Source: an uncultured Veillonellaceae bacterium
GTDB lineage: Bacteria; Bacillota; Negativicutes; Selenomonadales; Selenomonadaceae
Assembly (NCBI GenBank): GCA_945949525.1
Contig: CAMFES010000001.1
Coordinates: 35,323 to 99,322, forward strand
Length of the DNA: 64,000 bases
Direction of reading: 5' to 3'
The notes below the pieces were generated by a model. The model was not told the origin of the DNA, searched no databases, and saw only the letters and a list, made by a program, of their open reading frames with translations. Position numbers and translations under genes: made by a program. Below, piece by piece: positions 8,170 through 15,534 of the stretch. Within the stretch, counting starts at the first letter, position 1. Every line of letters starts with the position of its first letter.

Positions 8170-8997
8170 ATGTCAAAAGCATCGGACGCATTTGAGAATG
8201 AGATAGTTAATATGGTTAATTTCCATCGTGGCGAAACACTCCCATCGGTATTGCCAAGATGGCTTATAAACGAAGGTGTAAGACCTGGAGCAAGAATCCT
8301 TTATGCTGAAGGAATAGGAAGTAAGGATAAGAATAATAAGACGGATGTGGTTGTTTACCTCGAAGATTCAGAACCGATAAAGATTTCTGCGAAACTGATG
8401 AATGCAGACTATTTCGGAAACTGGTATGGGCACAAACGTTTTTTGGCTGAATTTGGAGAAGCTGCTTTTTATCGTATGACAGTAGCATCGACTGCTTTTG
8501 CTAATAGTTGGGCGAGAACTGCTACAGCTCCCTATGTCGGCGTTAGCATTTGCTTTGGACGAAGAACCGGAAGGACCGGGCAGGATTTTACGGATATTTT
8601 TACAACTGAAGATATTCTTACGGTTGCCCGCGGATATGGCAATGGTATTTCTACGGCAAACTGTATGTATATTTCTGATTCTAGCGCGAGAGATATCCCA
8701 GGACTTATCAGAAATATTGAGGCCATCACGGTAGCCTCTGTTAATCAGGCAACAGAGAACTTTAAGGTAGCACATAGACCTATAAATCCGATGACAGAGG
8801 GTACTAACAGAGGGAAAAATGTTTATACTCGTTTTCAGCCGTACAGAAGGTTGTCGAGCAGAACAATCATTACTGATCCGCAGGAGTTATTCCGCTTAGG
8901 TGAGTTTGTAACTGTAGAACCTACGAGTTTGAACCATAATCACATTCTTGATGATTTAGAGGCAAATTATAATATCATCGTTCCTAGAAAGCGCTAA
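8170..8997 (+). CDS. Type II restriction endonuclease, HaeIII-like (candidate)
   Basis: 275 residues, 69 bases upstream of a HaeIII-type methyltransferase on the same strand. The likely catalytic core is Asp59 (KTDVVVY) with a following SAK strand (Ser73-Ala-Lys75), a D...SxK variant of PD-(D/E)xK. The gene order and the partner methyltransferase argue for cleavage of GGCC-type sites. ATG 8170 follows AAAGGCGGAG. The pair is AT-rich relative to its surroundings and lies in the cargo zone near attL, consistent with recent gain. Direct recognition of the family is moderate; much of the call rests on the neighbour. Confidence 0.7.
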   Translation: MSKASDAFENEIVNMVNFHRGETLPSVLPRWLINEGVRPGARILYAEGIGSKDKNNKTDVVVYLEDSEPIKISAKLMNADYFGNWYGHKRFLAEFGEAAFYRMTVASTAFANSWARTATAPYVGVSICFGRRTGRTGQDFTDIFTTEDILTVARGYGNGISTANCMYISDSSARDIPGLIRNIEAITVASVNQATENFKVAHRPINPMTEGTNRGKNVYTRFQPYRRLSSRTIITDPQELFRLGEFVTVEPTSLNHNHILDDLEANYNIIVPRKR

Positions 8998-9066
8998 TAT
9001 TTAAGTTGCTATATCAGGAAACTAGAGGTATACTCTGTCTACCTTCAAGACAAAGGAGAGAAAACA

Positions 9067-10071
9067 ATGAATGTAATTAGTTTGTTCAGCGGTTGCGGTG
9101 GACTTGATCTCGGTTTTGAAAGAGCCGGATTCGATATTCCGGTCGCAAACGAATTTGATAAGACAATCTGGGAAACCTTCAAAGCTAATCATCCTCGCAC
9201 CAATCTTATTGAGGGTGATGTCCGTCAGATTACTAAGGCAGATATGGAGCCGTTTATTTCGGGTGAGGTTGACGGTATTATTGGTGGACCTCCTTGTCAG
9301 TCATGGTCTGAAGCTGGATCGCTGAAGGGCATCGAAGATGCAAGAGGTCAGCTTTTCTTCGACTATATAAGAATTCTTACGGAATTCAAACCGAAGTTTT
9401 TCCTGGCAGAGAATGTTAGCGGTATGCTTGCCAATAGACATTCTGAGGCAGTACAGAACATTCTGCATCTTTTTGAGGAAGCTGGATATGATGTTTCTTT
9501 GACTTTGGTAAACGCTAAGGATTATGGTGTTGCCGAAGAGAGAAAAAGAGTGTTTTACATCGGCTTTAGAAAAGATCTGGGCATCAGCTTTGAATTCCCT
9601 CACGGCTCAACAGAAGATGACTCCAAGAAAATAACATTGAGGGATATTATTTGGGATCTTCAGGAAACAGCAGTACCTTCTGGTCCTAAGAATCATCACA
9701 ACCCTGAAGCAATTAACAACAACGAGTATTTCACGGGAGCATTTTCTCCGATATTTATGAGTCGAAATCGTGTTAAGAGTTGGGATGAGCAGGCTTTCAC
9801 CGTTCAGGCATCTGGTAGACAGTGCCAGCTTCATCCGCAGGCCCCGAAAATGGTCAAGCATGGTAAAAATGACTGTCGTTTTGTTGAAGGAAAAGAAGAT
9901 CTTTACAGACGAATGACCATCCGTGAAGTTGCGAGAGTGCAGGGATTCCCTGATGATTTCCAGTTTATTTATGAAGACACTAATAATGCCTATAAGATGA
10001 TTGGTAACGCTGTTCCGGTCAATCTTGCATACGAAATCGCAGTAGCAATAAAGAAAACCCTTGAGGCGTAA
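9067..10071 (+). CDS. C5-cytosine DNA methyltransferase, M.HaeIII-like (GGCC)
   Basis: 334 residues with all C5 methyltransferase motifs: [13 protein letters not shown] (motif I), [13 protein letters not shown] (motif IV with catalytic Cys), AENVSGM (VI), [10 protein letters not shown] (VIII) and [15 protein letters not shown] (X). The target-recognition region contains [20 protein letters not shown] and [11 protein letters not shown], close to M.HaeIII as I recall it, so GGCC is the predicted target. It protects prophage and host DNA from the upstream nuclease. ATG 9067 follows AAAGGAGAG. A bidirectional terminator follows. Confidence 0.9.
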   Translation: MNVISLFSGCGGLDLGFERAGFDIPVANEFDKTIWETFKANHPRTNLIEGDVRQITKADMEPFISGEVDGIIGGPPCQSWSEAGSLKGIEDARGQLFFDYIRILTEFKPKFFLAENVSGMLANRHSEAVQNILHLFEEAGYDVSLTLVNAKDYGVAEERKRVFYIGFRKDLGISFEFPHGSTEDDSKKITLRDIIWDLQETAVPSGPKNHHNPEAINNNEYFTGAFSPIFMSRNRVKSWDEQAFTVQASGRQCQLHPQAPKMVKHGKNDCRFVEGKEDLYRRMTIREVARVQGFPDDFQFIYEDTNNAYKMIGNAVPVNLAYEIAVAIKKTLEA

Positions 10072-10080
10072 GCGAAAATA

Positions 10081-10118
10081 AAAGGCCCCGGTCATTTAAA
10101 TTGACCAGGGCTTTTTTC
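10081..10118. terminator. Bidirectional terminator between the R-M genes and the leftward operon
   Basis: The GGTCA and TGACC arms are extended by GCCC and GGGC with one mismatch. They are flanked by AAA on the left and a six-T run on the right, so it can serve both converging transcripts. Confidence 0.8.
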
Positions 10119-10129
10119 ATTCTATGTTA

Positions 10130-10330
10130 TCAGAATTCATCGTTCTCGGAATCATCCAGAGAGAGGTTTTCTTTTAGTATTTCATATTTATGTTGTTTAC
10201 CTTTTGTGTTTTTACTCACGATTGAATGAAATCCGTTAAGGGATTTGTTCATTTGCTTAGCACAGCTTATGGATGAACCACTAGCTATAATTTCATCAGT
10301 TCGCTTAAGATATACTGTGTAGAAAATCAT
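10130..10330 (-). CDS. Small conserved phage protein of unknown function
   Basis: 66 residues, with a beta-rich start (MIFYTVYLKRTDEIIASG) and an acidic tail (DDSENDEF). The start at 10330 has a GGAGGTGG ribosome-binding site. Similar small proteins are familiar from clostridial prophages, but no function is known to me. It is the last gene of the leftward lysogeny transcript. Confidence 0.6.
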   Translation of the reverse strand: MIFYTVYLKRTDEIIASGSSISCAKQMNKSLNGFHSIVSKNTKGKQHKYEILKENLSLDDSENDEF

Positions 10331-10369
10331 GGAAAGACCACCTCCGGGAATGAGTGTTCAATAGAAGTA

Positions 10370-10882
10370 CTAATTCTGTATTTTTATCACTTCTATTTCA
10401 TTTCTTATTGCATATTCAATGGTGTTCTTGGTACCGCCGGATTCGCCGTTGAATACGGCTATTACCCGGTTGCTATGGTTGACCATCCATTCGTTTCTTA
10501 TCTGAAAGGACGCCATGCTGTAGCCCTTGGAGATGTATCTGACGAGGTCGGCATACTCAAGTATGAAGTTATACTGGTCTTGCCAAGACTTCGACCATCG
10601 ACTCTCAAAGCCTTTATATGGGACGGCTGCGATGAGATGGATGGCAGGATTGTTGGCTCGGAAACGGAGAACAATCTGTGCTGCCCAGATGTCAACACCA
10701 CGAGCCATGCCGGAGATGAAGGTGGTGTATCCATCAGCTATGGCCTGTCGTATGGCTTTTTCAAGTTCGGCTTTGATGAATGTTTCTGGCTGATGCAATT
10801 TCTCCGGTCGATGTCCAGTAAAGCAACAGCGGTGTAAGCGTAGTTCCTGTTCGGTTGGCATTCTTTTCACCTCTTGTCCCAT
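10370..10882 (-). CDS. SLOG-domain (YspA/DUF1273-like) protein
   Basis: 170 residues. The signature CCFTGHRPEKL near the N-terminus and the SGMARGVDIWAAQ loop form the Rossmann-like nucleotide site of the SLOG superfamily (relatives of DprA and lysine decarboxylase-like proteins). SLOG proteins are proposed to bind nucleotides or nucleotide-derived signals. It lies just downstream of a Nudix hydrolase gene in the prophage's lysogenic transcript, so it may be expressed in the lysogen. The ligand is unknown. Confidence 0.8.
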   Translation of the reverse strand: MGQEVKRMPTEQELRLHRCCFTGHRPEKLHQPETFIKAELEKAIRQAIADGYTTFISGMARGVDIWAAQIVLRFRANNPAIHLIAAVPYKGFESRWSKSWQDQYNFILEYADLVRYISKGYSMASFQIRNEWMVNHSNRVIAVFNGESGGTKNTIEYAIRNEIEVIKIQN

Positions 10883-10887
10883 TTGTT

Positions 10888-11289
10888 TTATCGCAGTAAT
10901 CCTTTTTCCTTCAGGTCTGCAAATATCAATTGATCCACCGGGGAGCTAGACATTGCATCTGATGAGGAAAGCCACACCATTTCCTCAATCTCGTTATCGG
11001 GCGAAGGGGTGCCGGAGAAGTCGGCTGTGTAGCAGGTCATCCTTACAATGACTCCTTCGGCATGGCCATGTGCCTGTGCCTCAAAAATTCCGTACAGCAG
11101 AGCAGTGTCGGGTTTTATATCGACAGACAGTTCCTCCTTGATTTCCCGCACAAGGGTCTGAATATCTGTTTCGTTCCCTTCGCGCTTTCCTCCGGGGATA
11201 TAATACTTATCTTTTCCCTTGGAACGGGTACTAAGAATGCACCCGTCCTTGAGATGAATCCAGGCAATCTTATCTATCAGCTTCGCCAT
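10888..11289 (-). CDS. Nudix hydrolase
   Basis: 133 residues with a Nudix box starting GGKREGNETD and ending REIKEEL. It fits G-x5-E-x7-RE-U-x-EE-x-G-U except that the last Gly is Ser. Nudix enzymes hydrolyse nucleoside diphosphates linked to another group; the substrate is not predictable here. The stop lies 5 bases before the start of the SLOG gene, so they are co-transcribed. The start overlaps the end of a decayed ImmA-like gene. Confidence 0.85.
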   Translation of the reverse strand: MAKLIDKIAWIHLKDGCILSTRSKGKDKYYIPGGKREGNETDIQTLVREIKEELSVDIKPDTALLYGIFEAQAHGHAEGVIVRMTCYTADFSGTPSPDNEIEEMVWLSSSDAMSSSPVDQLIFADLKEKGLLR

Positions 11290-11790
11290 TATAATTGCCC
11301 TCCCTTGATTTTTCTAAAGAAACGGCTGTCGTGCTGCATAGGGATATTAAAGTCGTATCCCAGCTTGTTCATTTCCTGCATCTTGATGAGCATGAGGTTC
11401 ACATCGGTTCCCATGATCTGAGACATGGTAAACACATCATGCCCCTCCCTGGCGAGAGAGTAGACTTCATCGTTGGGCAGGAGAATATGAAGCGAAAGCA
11501 TTCGCTTCATATTCAGTTGTGTCTTTCATTCTGAAAAGGCTGAATTCCTTTAACGGCTGTCCAGCTTTGGCAATGTCCCTGTGGCGCTGGTCATGCCCAA
11601 GTTCATGAGCAACAACCATCTCCTTTAACTGTCCGTCAATTCTGGGGTTCAGGAACATGAGACGGTGATTCCATCGGAAGGTGTACATTCCGAGTAAATC
11701 GTCAAAGGCTTCTTCATAATATATCCAGATGCCGAGTTCACGGGCGATCTGTTCCGCATTTCGGGTGCCACACTGCCGGACAAGGTTATC
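11289..11790 (-). pseudogene. Decayed ImmA/IrrE-type metallopeptidase gene
   Basis: Read leftward, one frame carries an ImmA-like N-terminal part (NLVRQCGTRNAEQIARELGI), then the zinc-binding VVAHELGHDQRH and EYEANAFA. At about 11490 the coding potential shifts frame into HILLPNDEVYSLA and MGTDVNLMLIKMQEMN, ending HDSRFFRK. A stop near 11783 removes a start codon. It appears to be a broken second copy of the prophage's ImmA class (the intact gene is 12759-13367). A sequencing indel is a possible alternative explanation. Confidence 0.7.
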
Positions 11791-12068
11791 AGCCTGGCGT
11801 TATGGAATTTCTGCTGCCGGTAATAAAACGGCTGTTGAAATGGTCGCTTTTCTGGGCAGATTTATAGAAGAAGTCCTTATTTGTATCATACTGCGCGCTG
11901 ATGAACCTCATCATCTTCTGGCTTCTAGCAAAAGCACAGGCAAGCAGGGCATCGATGCACAGGTTTCTGTCTGGATTATATTTTGGAAAAGCATCTAGGT
12001 TCAATGGTTATGGGCTCCTTTGTAAATATGTTATAGACCTATTAAATCTTAATTCCGTTCAAAAATCA

Positions 12069-12100
12069 ATGCCCCACTTGAGATTTGTCAAGTGGGGCAT
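12069..12100. terminator. Bidirectional terminator
   Basis: ATGCCCCACTTGA and TCAAGTGGGGCAT form a perfect 13-bp stem around a 6-base loop, with A/T runs on both sides. It ends the leftward transcript of the CI/ImmA genes, so the Nudix/SLOG genes to the left need read-through or a separate promoter. Confidence 0.88.
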
Positions 12101-12104
12101 CATT

Positions 12105-12314
12105 TTATCTTTTAGCCCGGTTGAATATTTCAGTCTGCATGTAAATGCTTTCTGCAGAAAGTGCCTCAATTATATTCTTGAATTTTGGCAAGAGAGTAAC
12201 CGGTATTTGTTTTTCAAAATCAGTTATCAGTTTATCATTGTGGTTTCTAATTATGTTGTATTCTTTGGTGGTGGCAATGTCTGCCAGTACTGTATCTGAA
12301 TAATCGTATTCCAT
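12105..12314 (-). CDS. Small phage protein of unknown function
   Basis: 69 residues, mostly helical, with a SESIYMQTEIF-like end. The start at 12314 has GGAGGAATG as ribosome-binding site. It belongs to the leftward lysogeny operon. Length and composition resemble DUF6664-like small phage proteins, but that is a loose resemblance. Confidence 0.55.
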   Translation of the reverse strand: MEYDYSDTVLADIATTKEYNIIRNHNDKLITDFEKQIPVTLLPKFKNIIEALSAESIYMQTEIFNRAKR

Positions 12315-12337
12315 ATTTTACATTCCTCCAACAAGTA

Positions 12338-12715
12338 TCAGGCGGTTAACATATAGTCTTTGCTGGAGAAGCGGGTGCTTGGATGATACACGCAGGCAAT
12401 CATACTCATAAGTGAAAGAGAAAGAAGATTCAGTGTATCATGGACATGTCTGTAGTGTCGTGCATAGTCGCTAAGTAGATTGATGACTATGTATTTCAGT
12501 GCCATCAAACTACGAAAGTAAAATGCGGTTGCAATTTTTAGTTTGGTGAGTGCGTTCTTAATTTGCTCTTTAGGGTTGCAAATTACATCATCAATAAATT
12601 TGCAAAGGGCGTCATATATTTCACTGAACACTCTGCGGACAACCATATTGATTAATCTGTTATCATCATCTCCTTTGGTAATACCTGAAAAAATAGAAAG
12701 GGTGTCATAGCTCAT
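12338..12715 (-). CDS. Hypothetical protein of the lysogeny operon
   Basis: 125 residues with several helical stretches and no recognised motif. The central part (AFYFRSLMALKYIVINLLSD) is moderately hydrophobic, followed by LLSLSLMSMIACV, so weak membrane association is possible. The start at 12715 is preceded by AAGGATGTGAG. It lies 23 bases from the next gene, consistent with co-transcription with the repressor and ImmA genes. Confidence 0.5.
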   Translation of the reverse strand: MSYDTLSIFSGITKGDDDNRLINMVVRRVFSEIYDALCKFIDDVICNPKEQIKNALTKLKIATAFYFRSLMALKYIVINLLSDYARHYRHVHDTLNLLSLSLMSMIACVYHPSTRFSSKDYMLTA

Positions 12716-12758
12716 ATTCTCACATCCTTATTGAGCAAAAGTGGGTTCGATAAACATA

Positions 12759-13367
12759 TTATACTACAGCATTTGATTTGAAACAAGTGTTTGTGATACA
12801 CGGATGTTTTTTTATCATATCAATTTCAAAATCCTGATAATCCTTGGGGCCTTGATACAGCCAACGCTCATAATAAATGTAAGCGTATGTAGCAGCTTGC
12901 TTTGATAGGTTAAAACAAATAGCTACATCATTGGAATCATGGCATTTTGCACCATGGATGATTGGTGGAGGAGCCATAAGGTATTTTGCAAAAAAATTGG
13001 CTTCTGCCTCATAATCTCCATTATCTGGTGCATCATGGTGCCCCAGATAAATATGACCGATTTCATGAGCTATGCTCCAGTCTATACGTTCAGATGTTGT
13101 GCAGTAATCATTATAGTAAATTATGTAGCGATTCATGCCAGTATCATCTTCTTCAATTGTAGAATAGGCATCATCGCTGATTGCGATTGCTGTGTTATAG
13201 CTAGTAGCATCAAGCTCAGAATAAGGAATGATTATGTAGTCTAGAAGCCTTGCAATTTCCATTGGATTTAAAGGATAACACATCCCAGGACATTCATCTA
13301 ATAGAGAACATACCTCTAGTTTGATTTCCTCATATCTGCGATAAGATAATTTTTTGCCTCGTGCCAT
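12759..13367 (-). CDS. ImmA/IrrE family metallopeptidase
   Basis: 202 residues. The zinc motif AHEIGHIYLGHH and the downstream Glu in DYEAEANFFAKYLMAPP are intact. Proteins of this class cleave partner CI-type repressors in ICEBs1 and related phages and so trigger induction. The gene lies 10 bases after the CI-like gene, the usual partner order. AAAGGAG precedes the start at 13367. Cleavage of this phage's repressor is inferred from that arrangement. Confidence 0.85.
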   Translation of the reverse strand: MARGKKLSYRRYEEIKLEVCSLLDECPGMCYPLNPMEIARLLDYIIIPYSELDATSYNTAIAISDDAYSTIEEDDTGMNRYIIYYNDYCTTSERIDWSIAHEIGHIYLGHHDAPDNGDYEAEANFFAKYLMAPPPIIHGAKCHDSNDVAICFNLSKQAATYAYIYYERWLYQGPKDYQDFEIDMIKKHPCITNTCFKSNAVV

Positions 13368-13377
13368 GGAACTCCTT

Positions 13378-13695
13378 TCAGGTCTGAACGAGAGCAGAAA
13401 TCAGGTCATTCTTTTGCTTCTGTGACCATTCTTTGCAGTTGCGAGCTATCATACGCTGAACCTTGTAATACTCCAATTCGGCATCTTCAGTAGTTTCCTG
13501 ACCAAGCAGATAGTCAGAAGTAGTATTCAGTGCCTTGGCTATATTAGCAATGATCGGGCCTTTAGGAATACGCTCTCCCTTTACATAGCGGGACATAGAA
13601 ACATCAGTGACATGTACCTTGCTGGCAAGCTCTCGCTGAGTCATACCATTTTGTAAAAGTAATTCAGAAATTCTCTCCCCTAAAGTTTTATTCAT
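13378..13695 (-). CDS. CI-like XRE-family repressor
   Basis: About 105 residues. An N-terminal Cro/C1-type helix-turn-helix (LLLQNGMTQRELASKVHVTD, then SMSRYVKGERIPKG) is followed by TTSDYLLGQE and a short helical C-terminus. There is no LexA-like peptidase domain, so control by ImmA or an antirepressor is expected. ATG 13695 is preferred over 13701 because AGAGGT is spaced 6 bases from it. It is the first gene of the leftward operon and faces a Cro-like gene across the operator region. Confidence 0.88.
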   Translation of the reverse strand: MNKTLGERISELLLQNGMTQRELASKVHVTDVSMSRYVKGERIPKGPIIANIAKALNTTSDYLLGQETTEDAELEYYKVQRMIARNCKEWSQKQKNDLISALVQT

Positions 13696-13875
13696 ATGCA
13701 TACCTCTTTCTAAGTCAGCTGATTTCCATATTAAAATATGGAGCTGACAGGGTGTTATGTATTAAATTAGTTATTTATTGATTAAAAATTAAAGACATTC
13801 ATTTTAGTCGTAGTAGCTTGATATGGATATCTTGCGGCTGCGATTTTTTGTTTAGAAAAAGGAAGGTATTTCTGA

Positions 13876-14016
13876 TTACCAATAATATAACATAAATTAC
13901 CATTTGTGTCAATAAATTAAACGAACGGAGCATAAAAAAGAAGATTATTCGTAGTTGAATTAACCAAAAGGTAAAAATACACTATTGACAAGTAACCATT
14001 TGTTTAATAAAATGGT
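13876..14016. promoter_or_regulatory. Divergent CI/Cro promoters and operators
   Basis: Leftward promoter: TTGACA (13907-13912 on the minus strand), 17 bases, TATATT (13884-13889). Rightward promoter: TTGACA (13985-13990), 17 bases, TAAAAT (14008-14013). Both spacers contain the same ACCATTT(G) box (TTACCATTTG at 13897, AACCATTTG at 13994). At the right promoter it forms an inverted repeat, ACCATTT (13995-14001) with AAATGGT (14010-14016). Further TTACC boxes lie at 13876, and TTAACC...GGTAA lies near 13960. The boxes are probably CI/Cro operators. Confidence 0.7.
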
Positions 14017-14045
14017 GTGTAGATATAATGAAAGGAGAATAGACT

Positions 14046-14267
14046 ATGAACGTCCGAAAGTTAAAAGCCAAGAGAATTGAGGCAGGATTGCTGCAAAAAG
14101 ACTTAGCAAAGGAGTTGGGGATTTCAACCAAGACTATGTGCGTAAAGGAGTGCAATCCTACGAATCGTTTTACTATTGACGAAATAATCGTACTGTCCAG
14201 AGTGCTCCATTTAAGCATTGATGATGTTAACAATATTTTTTTTGATCATAAGTTACCAAATGTATAA
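14046..14267 (+). CDS. Cro-like XRE-family regulator
   Basis: 73 residues, almost entirely one helix-turn-helix domain: LKAKRIEAGLLQKDLAKELGI then ISTKTM and FTIDEIIVLSRVL. It is transcribed rightward from the promoter opposite cI, the position of Cro in lambda-like switches. AAAGGAG precedes ATG 14046. A terminator follows at 14323, so the downstream early genes need read-through or another promoter. Confidence 0.8.
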   Translation: MNVRKLKAKRIEAGLLQKDLAKELGISTKTMCVKECNPTNRFTIDEIIVLSRVLHLSIDDVNNIFFDHKLPNV

Positions 14268-14322
14268 AAGATAACGCTAATAATTACCTTTGGTGATGGT
14301 TGTGTCAATTGAAATAGTATCT

Positions 14323-14347
14323 AAAGGGGTTCTAAGTACCCCTTTTT
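14323..14347 (+). terminator. Terminator after the Cro-like gene
   Basis: AAAGGGGT and ACCCCTTT form a stem around TCTAAGT, followed by a T run. It would separate cro from the early operon. Confidence 0.75.
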
Positions 14348-14378
14348 ACTGCTTATAGATAGATGCTGCAATCAAGGG

Positions 14379-14607
14379 CCAAGTCAATTGGCTCCTGACT
14401 GGAGCACCTAGCTCTAAAAATAAATTTCGTTGTCTAAGTGTACATAGGACGGCGGAGTCACATAGCGGTTTCCCATTATGCCAAAAGGCTAGGTGGGAAA
14501 TGCTACAGGCTTCCCGTTATTTCCTATGTGCATTTTTAGTTAGGAAGCCTTTAGCTGCTACCGGCTATGTCCTCTCGTCCGTCCTGTGCTCTGGACGGAA
14601 AGAGAGG
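14379..14607 (+). ncRNA. Structured leader RNA upstream of the sigma-like gene (candidate)
   Basis: About 230 bases without a gene but with dense pairing potential. GCCAA pairs with TTGGC near 14382. ACATAGGA (14442-14449) pairs with TCCTATGT (14522-14529) and encloses a small GAC/GTC hairpin and a longer arm. That arm pairs TAGC and TTTCCC (14463-14474) with GGGAAA and GCTA (14495-14505). The last hairpin pairs CCTCTC (14571-14576) and CCGTCC (14579-14584) with GGACGG (14593-14598) and GAGAGG (14602-14607). The GAGAGG strand is the ribosome-binding site of the next gene, so translation of that gene may be controlled. No known RNA family is recognised. Confidence 0.5.
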
Positions 14608-14614
14608 AAAAGCT

Positions 14615-15100
14615 ATGACAAAGTACATCTACATTAATGCGGCAAAGGAAAAGTTCTATGTGACCGAAGAGGAGTATAAGGCATTTTACAGAGAGGTAGA
14701 TGCCAAACGTAAGCGTGAGCAGTATCATCACCGCTGCGTATGCCCAAAGGAATTCATCTGGAAATGTGATGGCGACTGTGACATCTGTGAATTTCACCGC
14801 AGCGGGGATATGTACTCCCTGGACTATAAGAATGATGATGGTGAGGGCCTCATGGATAAGATGGCTGAAGACAAGGTAATGGAAGACCTTATAGCTGATT
14901 CTATGCTCTTAGAATCTTTAATACAGAAGCTATGTGAGCTAGACCCTGATGGAGCAAAGATAATTGAGATTTGGAAGGAAAATCCCAAGGCATCAGACCG
15001 TGAAATTGCCCGTCAGCTTGGGCGCAAGCAGCGGACTTTTTCTAATCATATGAAAAAGATACGAGAAATTTTAAAATCTGTTGCTCAAACCGAAGATTAA
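14615..15100 (+). CDS. Sigma-70 region 4-like phage regulator
   Basis: 161 residues from ATG 14615. The N-terminal half has a Cys cluster (CVCPKEFIWKCDGDCDIC) that may bind zinc. The C-terminal half resembles sigma region 4: ASDREIARQLGRKQRTFSNHMKKI is a helix-turn-helix. Such proteins head the early operon in many clostridial phages and are thought to be transcription regulators. The ribosome-binding site is sequestered in the hairpin described upstream. Confidence 0.7.
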   Translation: MTKYIYINAAKEKFYVTEEEYKAFYREVDAKRKREQYHHRCVCPKEFIWKCDGDCDICEFHRSGDMYSLDYKNDDGEGLMDKMAEDKVMEDLIADSMLLESLIQKLCELDPDGAKIIEIWKENPKASDREIARQLGRKQRTFSNHMKKIREILKSVAQTED

Positions 15101-15139
15101 TCTCCAGTGGTATGTGTAAGGCAAATGAGCCTGCAGATT
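15099..15139 (+). repeat. CTCCAGTGGTATGT element, copy 2 of 3
   Basis: It contains ATCTCCAGTGGTATGT (15100-15115), identical to the loop motif of the 19387-19558 leader. AATCT (15099-15103) and AGATT (15135-15139) can close a stem, with an inner AGGC-AAATGA-GCCT hairpin. It lies directly upstream of a small gene. Confidence 0.5.
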
Positions 15140-15152
15140 GGAGGTGGTTAAT

Positions 15153-15305
15153 ATGAGTGCGAAGGAGTTAGCTGACCTGCTAGATGAAATCAGTGAGGTG
15201 AGCAGAAGAATGTCACATAATCTGAAGAAGATAAGTGCCAGAAAGGAGAAAAAGAAAAATGTCGGATATTATGTCAAAGCTCAGAGATGCTGCGCGTCTC
15301 ATTAA
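15153..15305 (+). CDS. Small early protein of unknown function
   Basis: A 50-residue frame from ATG 15153 with a strong GGAGGTGG site. The peptide is helical and very basic in its second half (KKISARKEKKKN). Its 3' end overlaps the start of the next gene by 47 bases in another frame, so the true coding end is somewhat uncertain. Not recognised. Confidence 0.45.
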   Translation: MSAKELADLLDEISEVSRRMSHNLKKISARKEKKKNVGYYVKAQRCCASH

Positions 15306-15534
15306 TGAAGTAGTGGACGAGTTGGCCGCTCAGCAGGAAGAAACACCTTCTGTTGATAAGCCACAAATCAGTTTCACTGATGTCCGGGCGGTATTAGCTC
15401 AGAAGGCAGCAGCCGGCTTTAAGGCGGAGGTAAAGTCTCTGCTTGGTAAGTTCAATGCCGAGAAGCTCTCAGATATCCGCCCAGAGGATTATGAAGAGCT
15501 GATGAAGGAAGCGGAGGGGATTGGCAATGCCTAG
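15259..15534 (+). CDS. Conserved early phage protein (often labelled Rrp5-like)
   Basis: 91 residues from ATG 15259. An N-terminal helix (LRDAARLINEVVDELAAQQ) is followed by a compact domain, ISFTDVRAVLAQKAAAGF...EVKSLLGKF. The second part is shared with many phage proteins placed immediately before DUF2800 genes. The function is unknown and the yeast-derived Rrp5 name is uninformative. The stop overlaps the start of the next gene, indicating translational coupling. Confidence 0.7.
   Translation: MSDIMSKLRDAARLINEVVDELAAQQEETPSVDKPQISFTDVRAVLAQKAAAGFKAEVKSLLGKFNAEKLSDIRPEDYEELMKEAEGIGNA

Noticed and set aside
11789-12004. 71-residue minus-strand frame beside the decayed ImmA gene
   Set aside because: No recognised motif and no clear start signal; it probably reflects the degenerate region rather than a gene.
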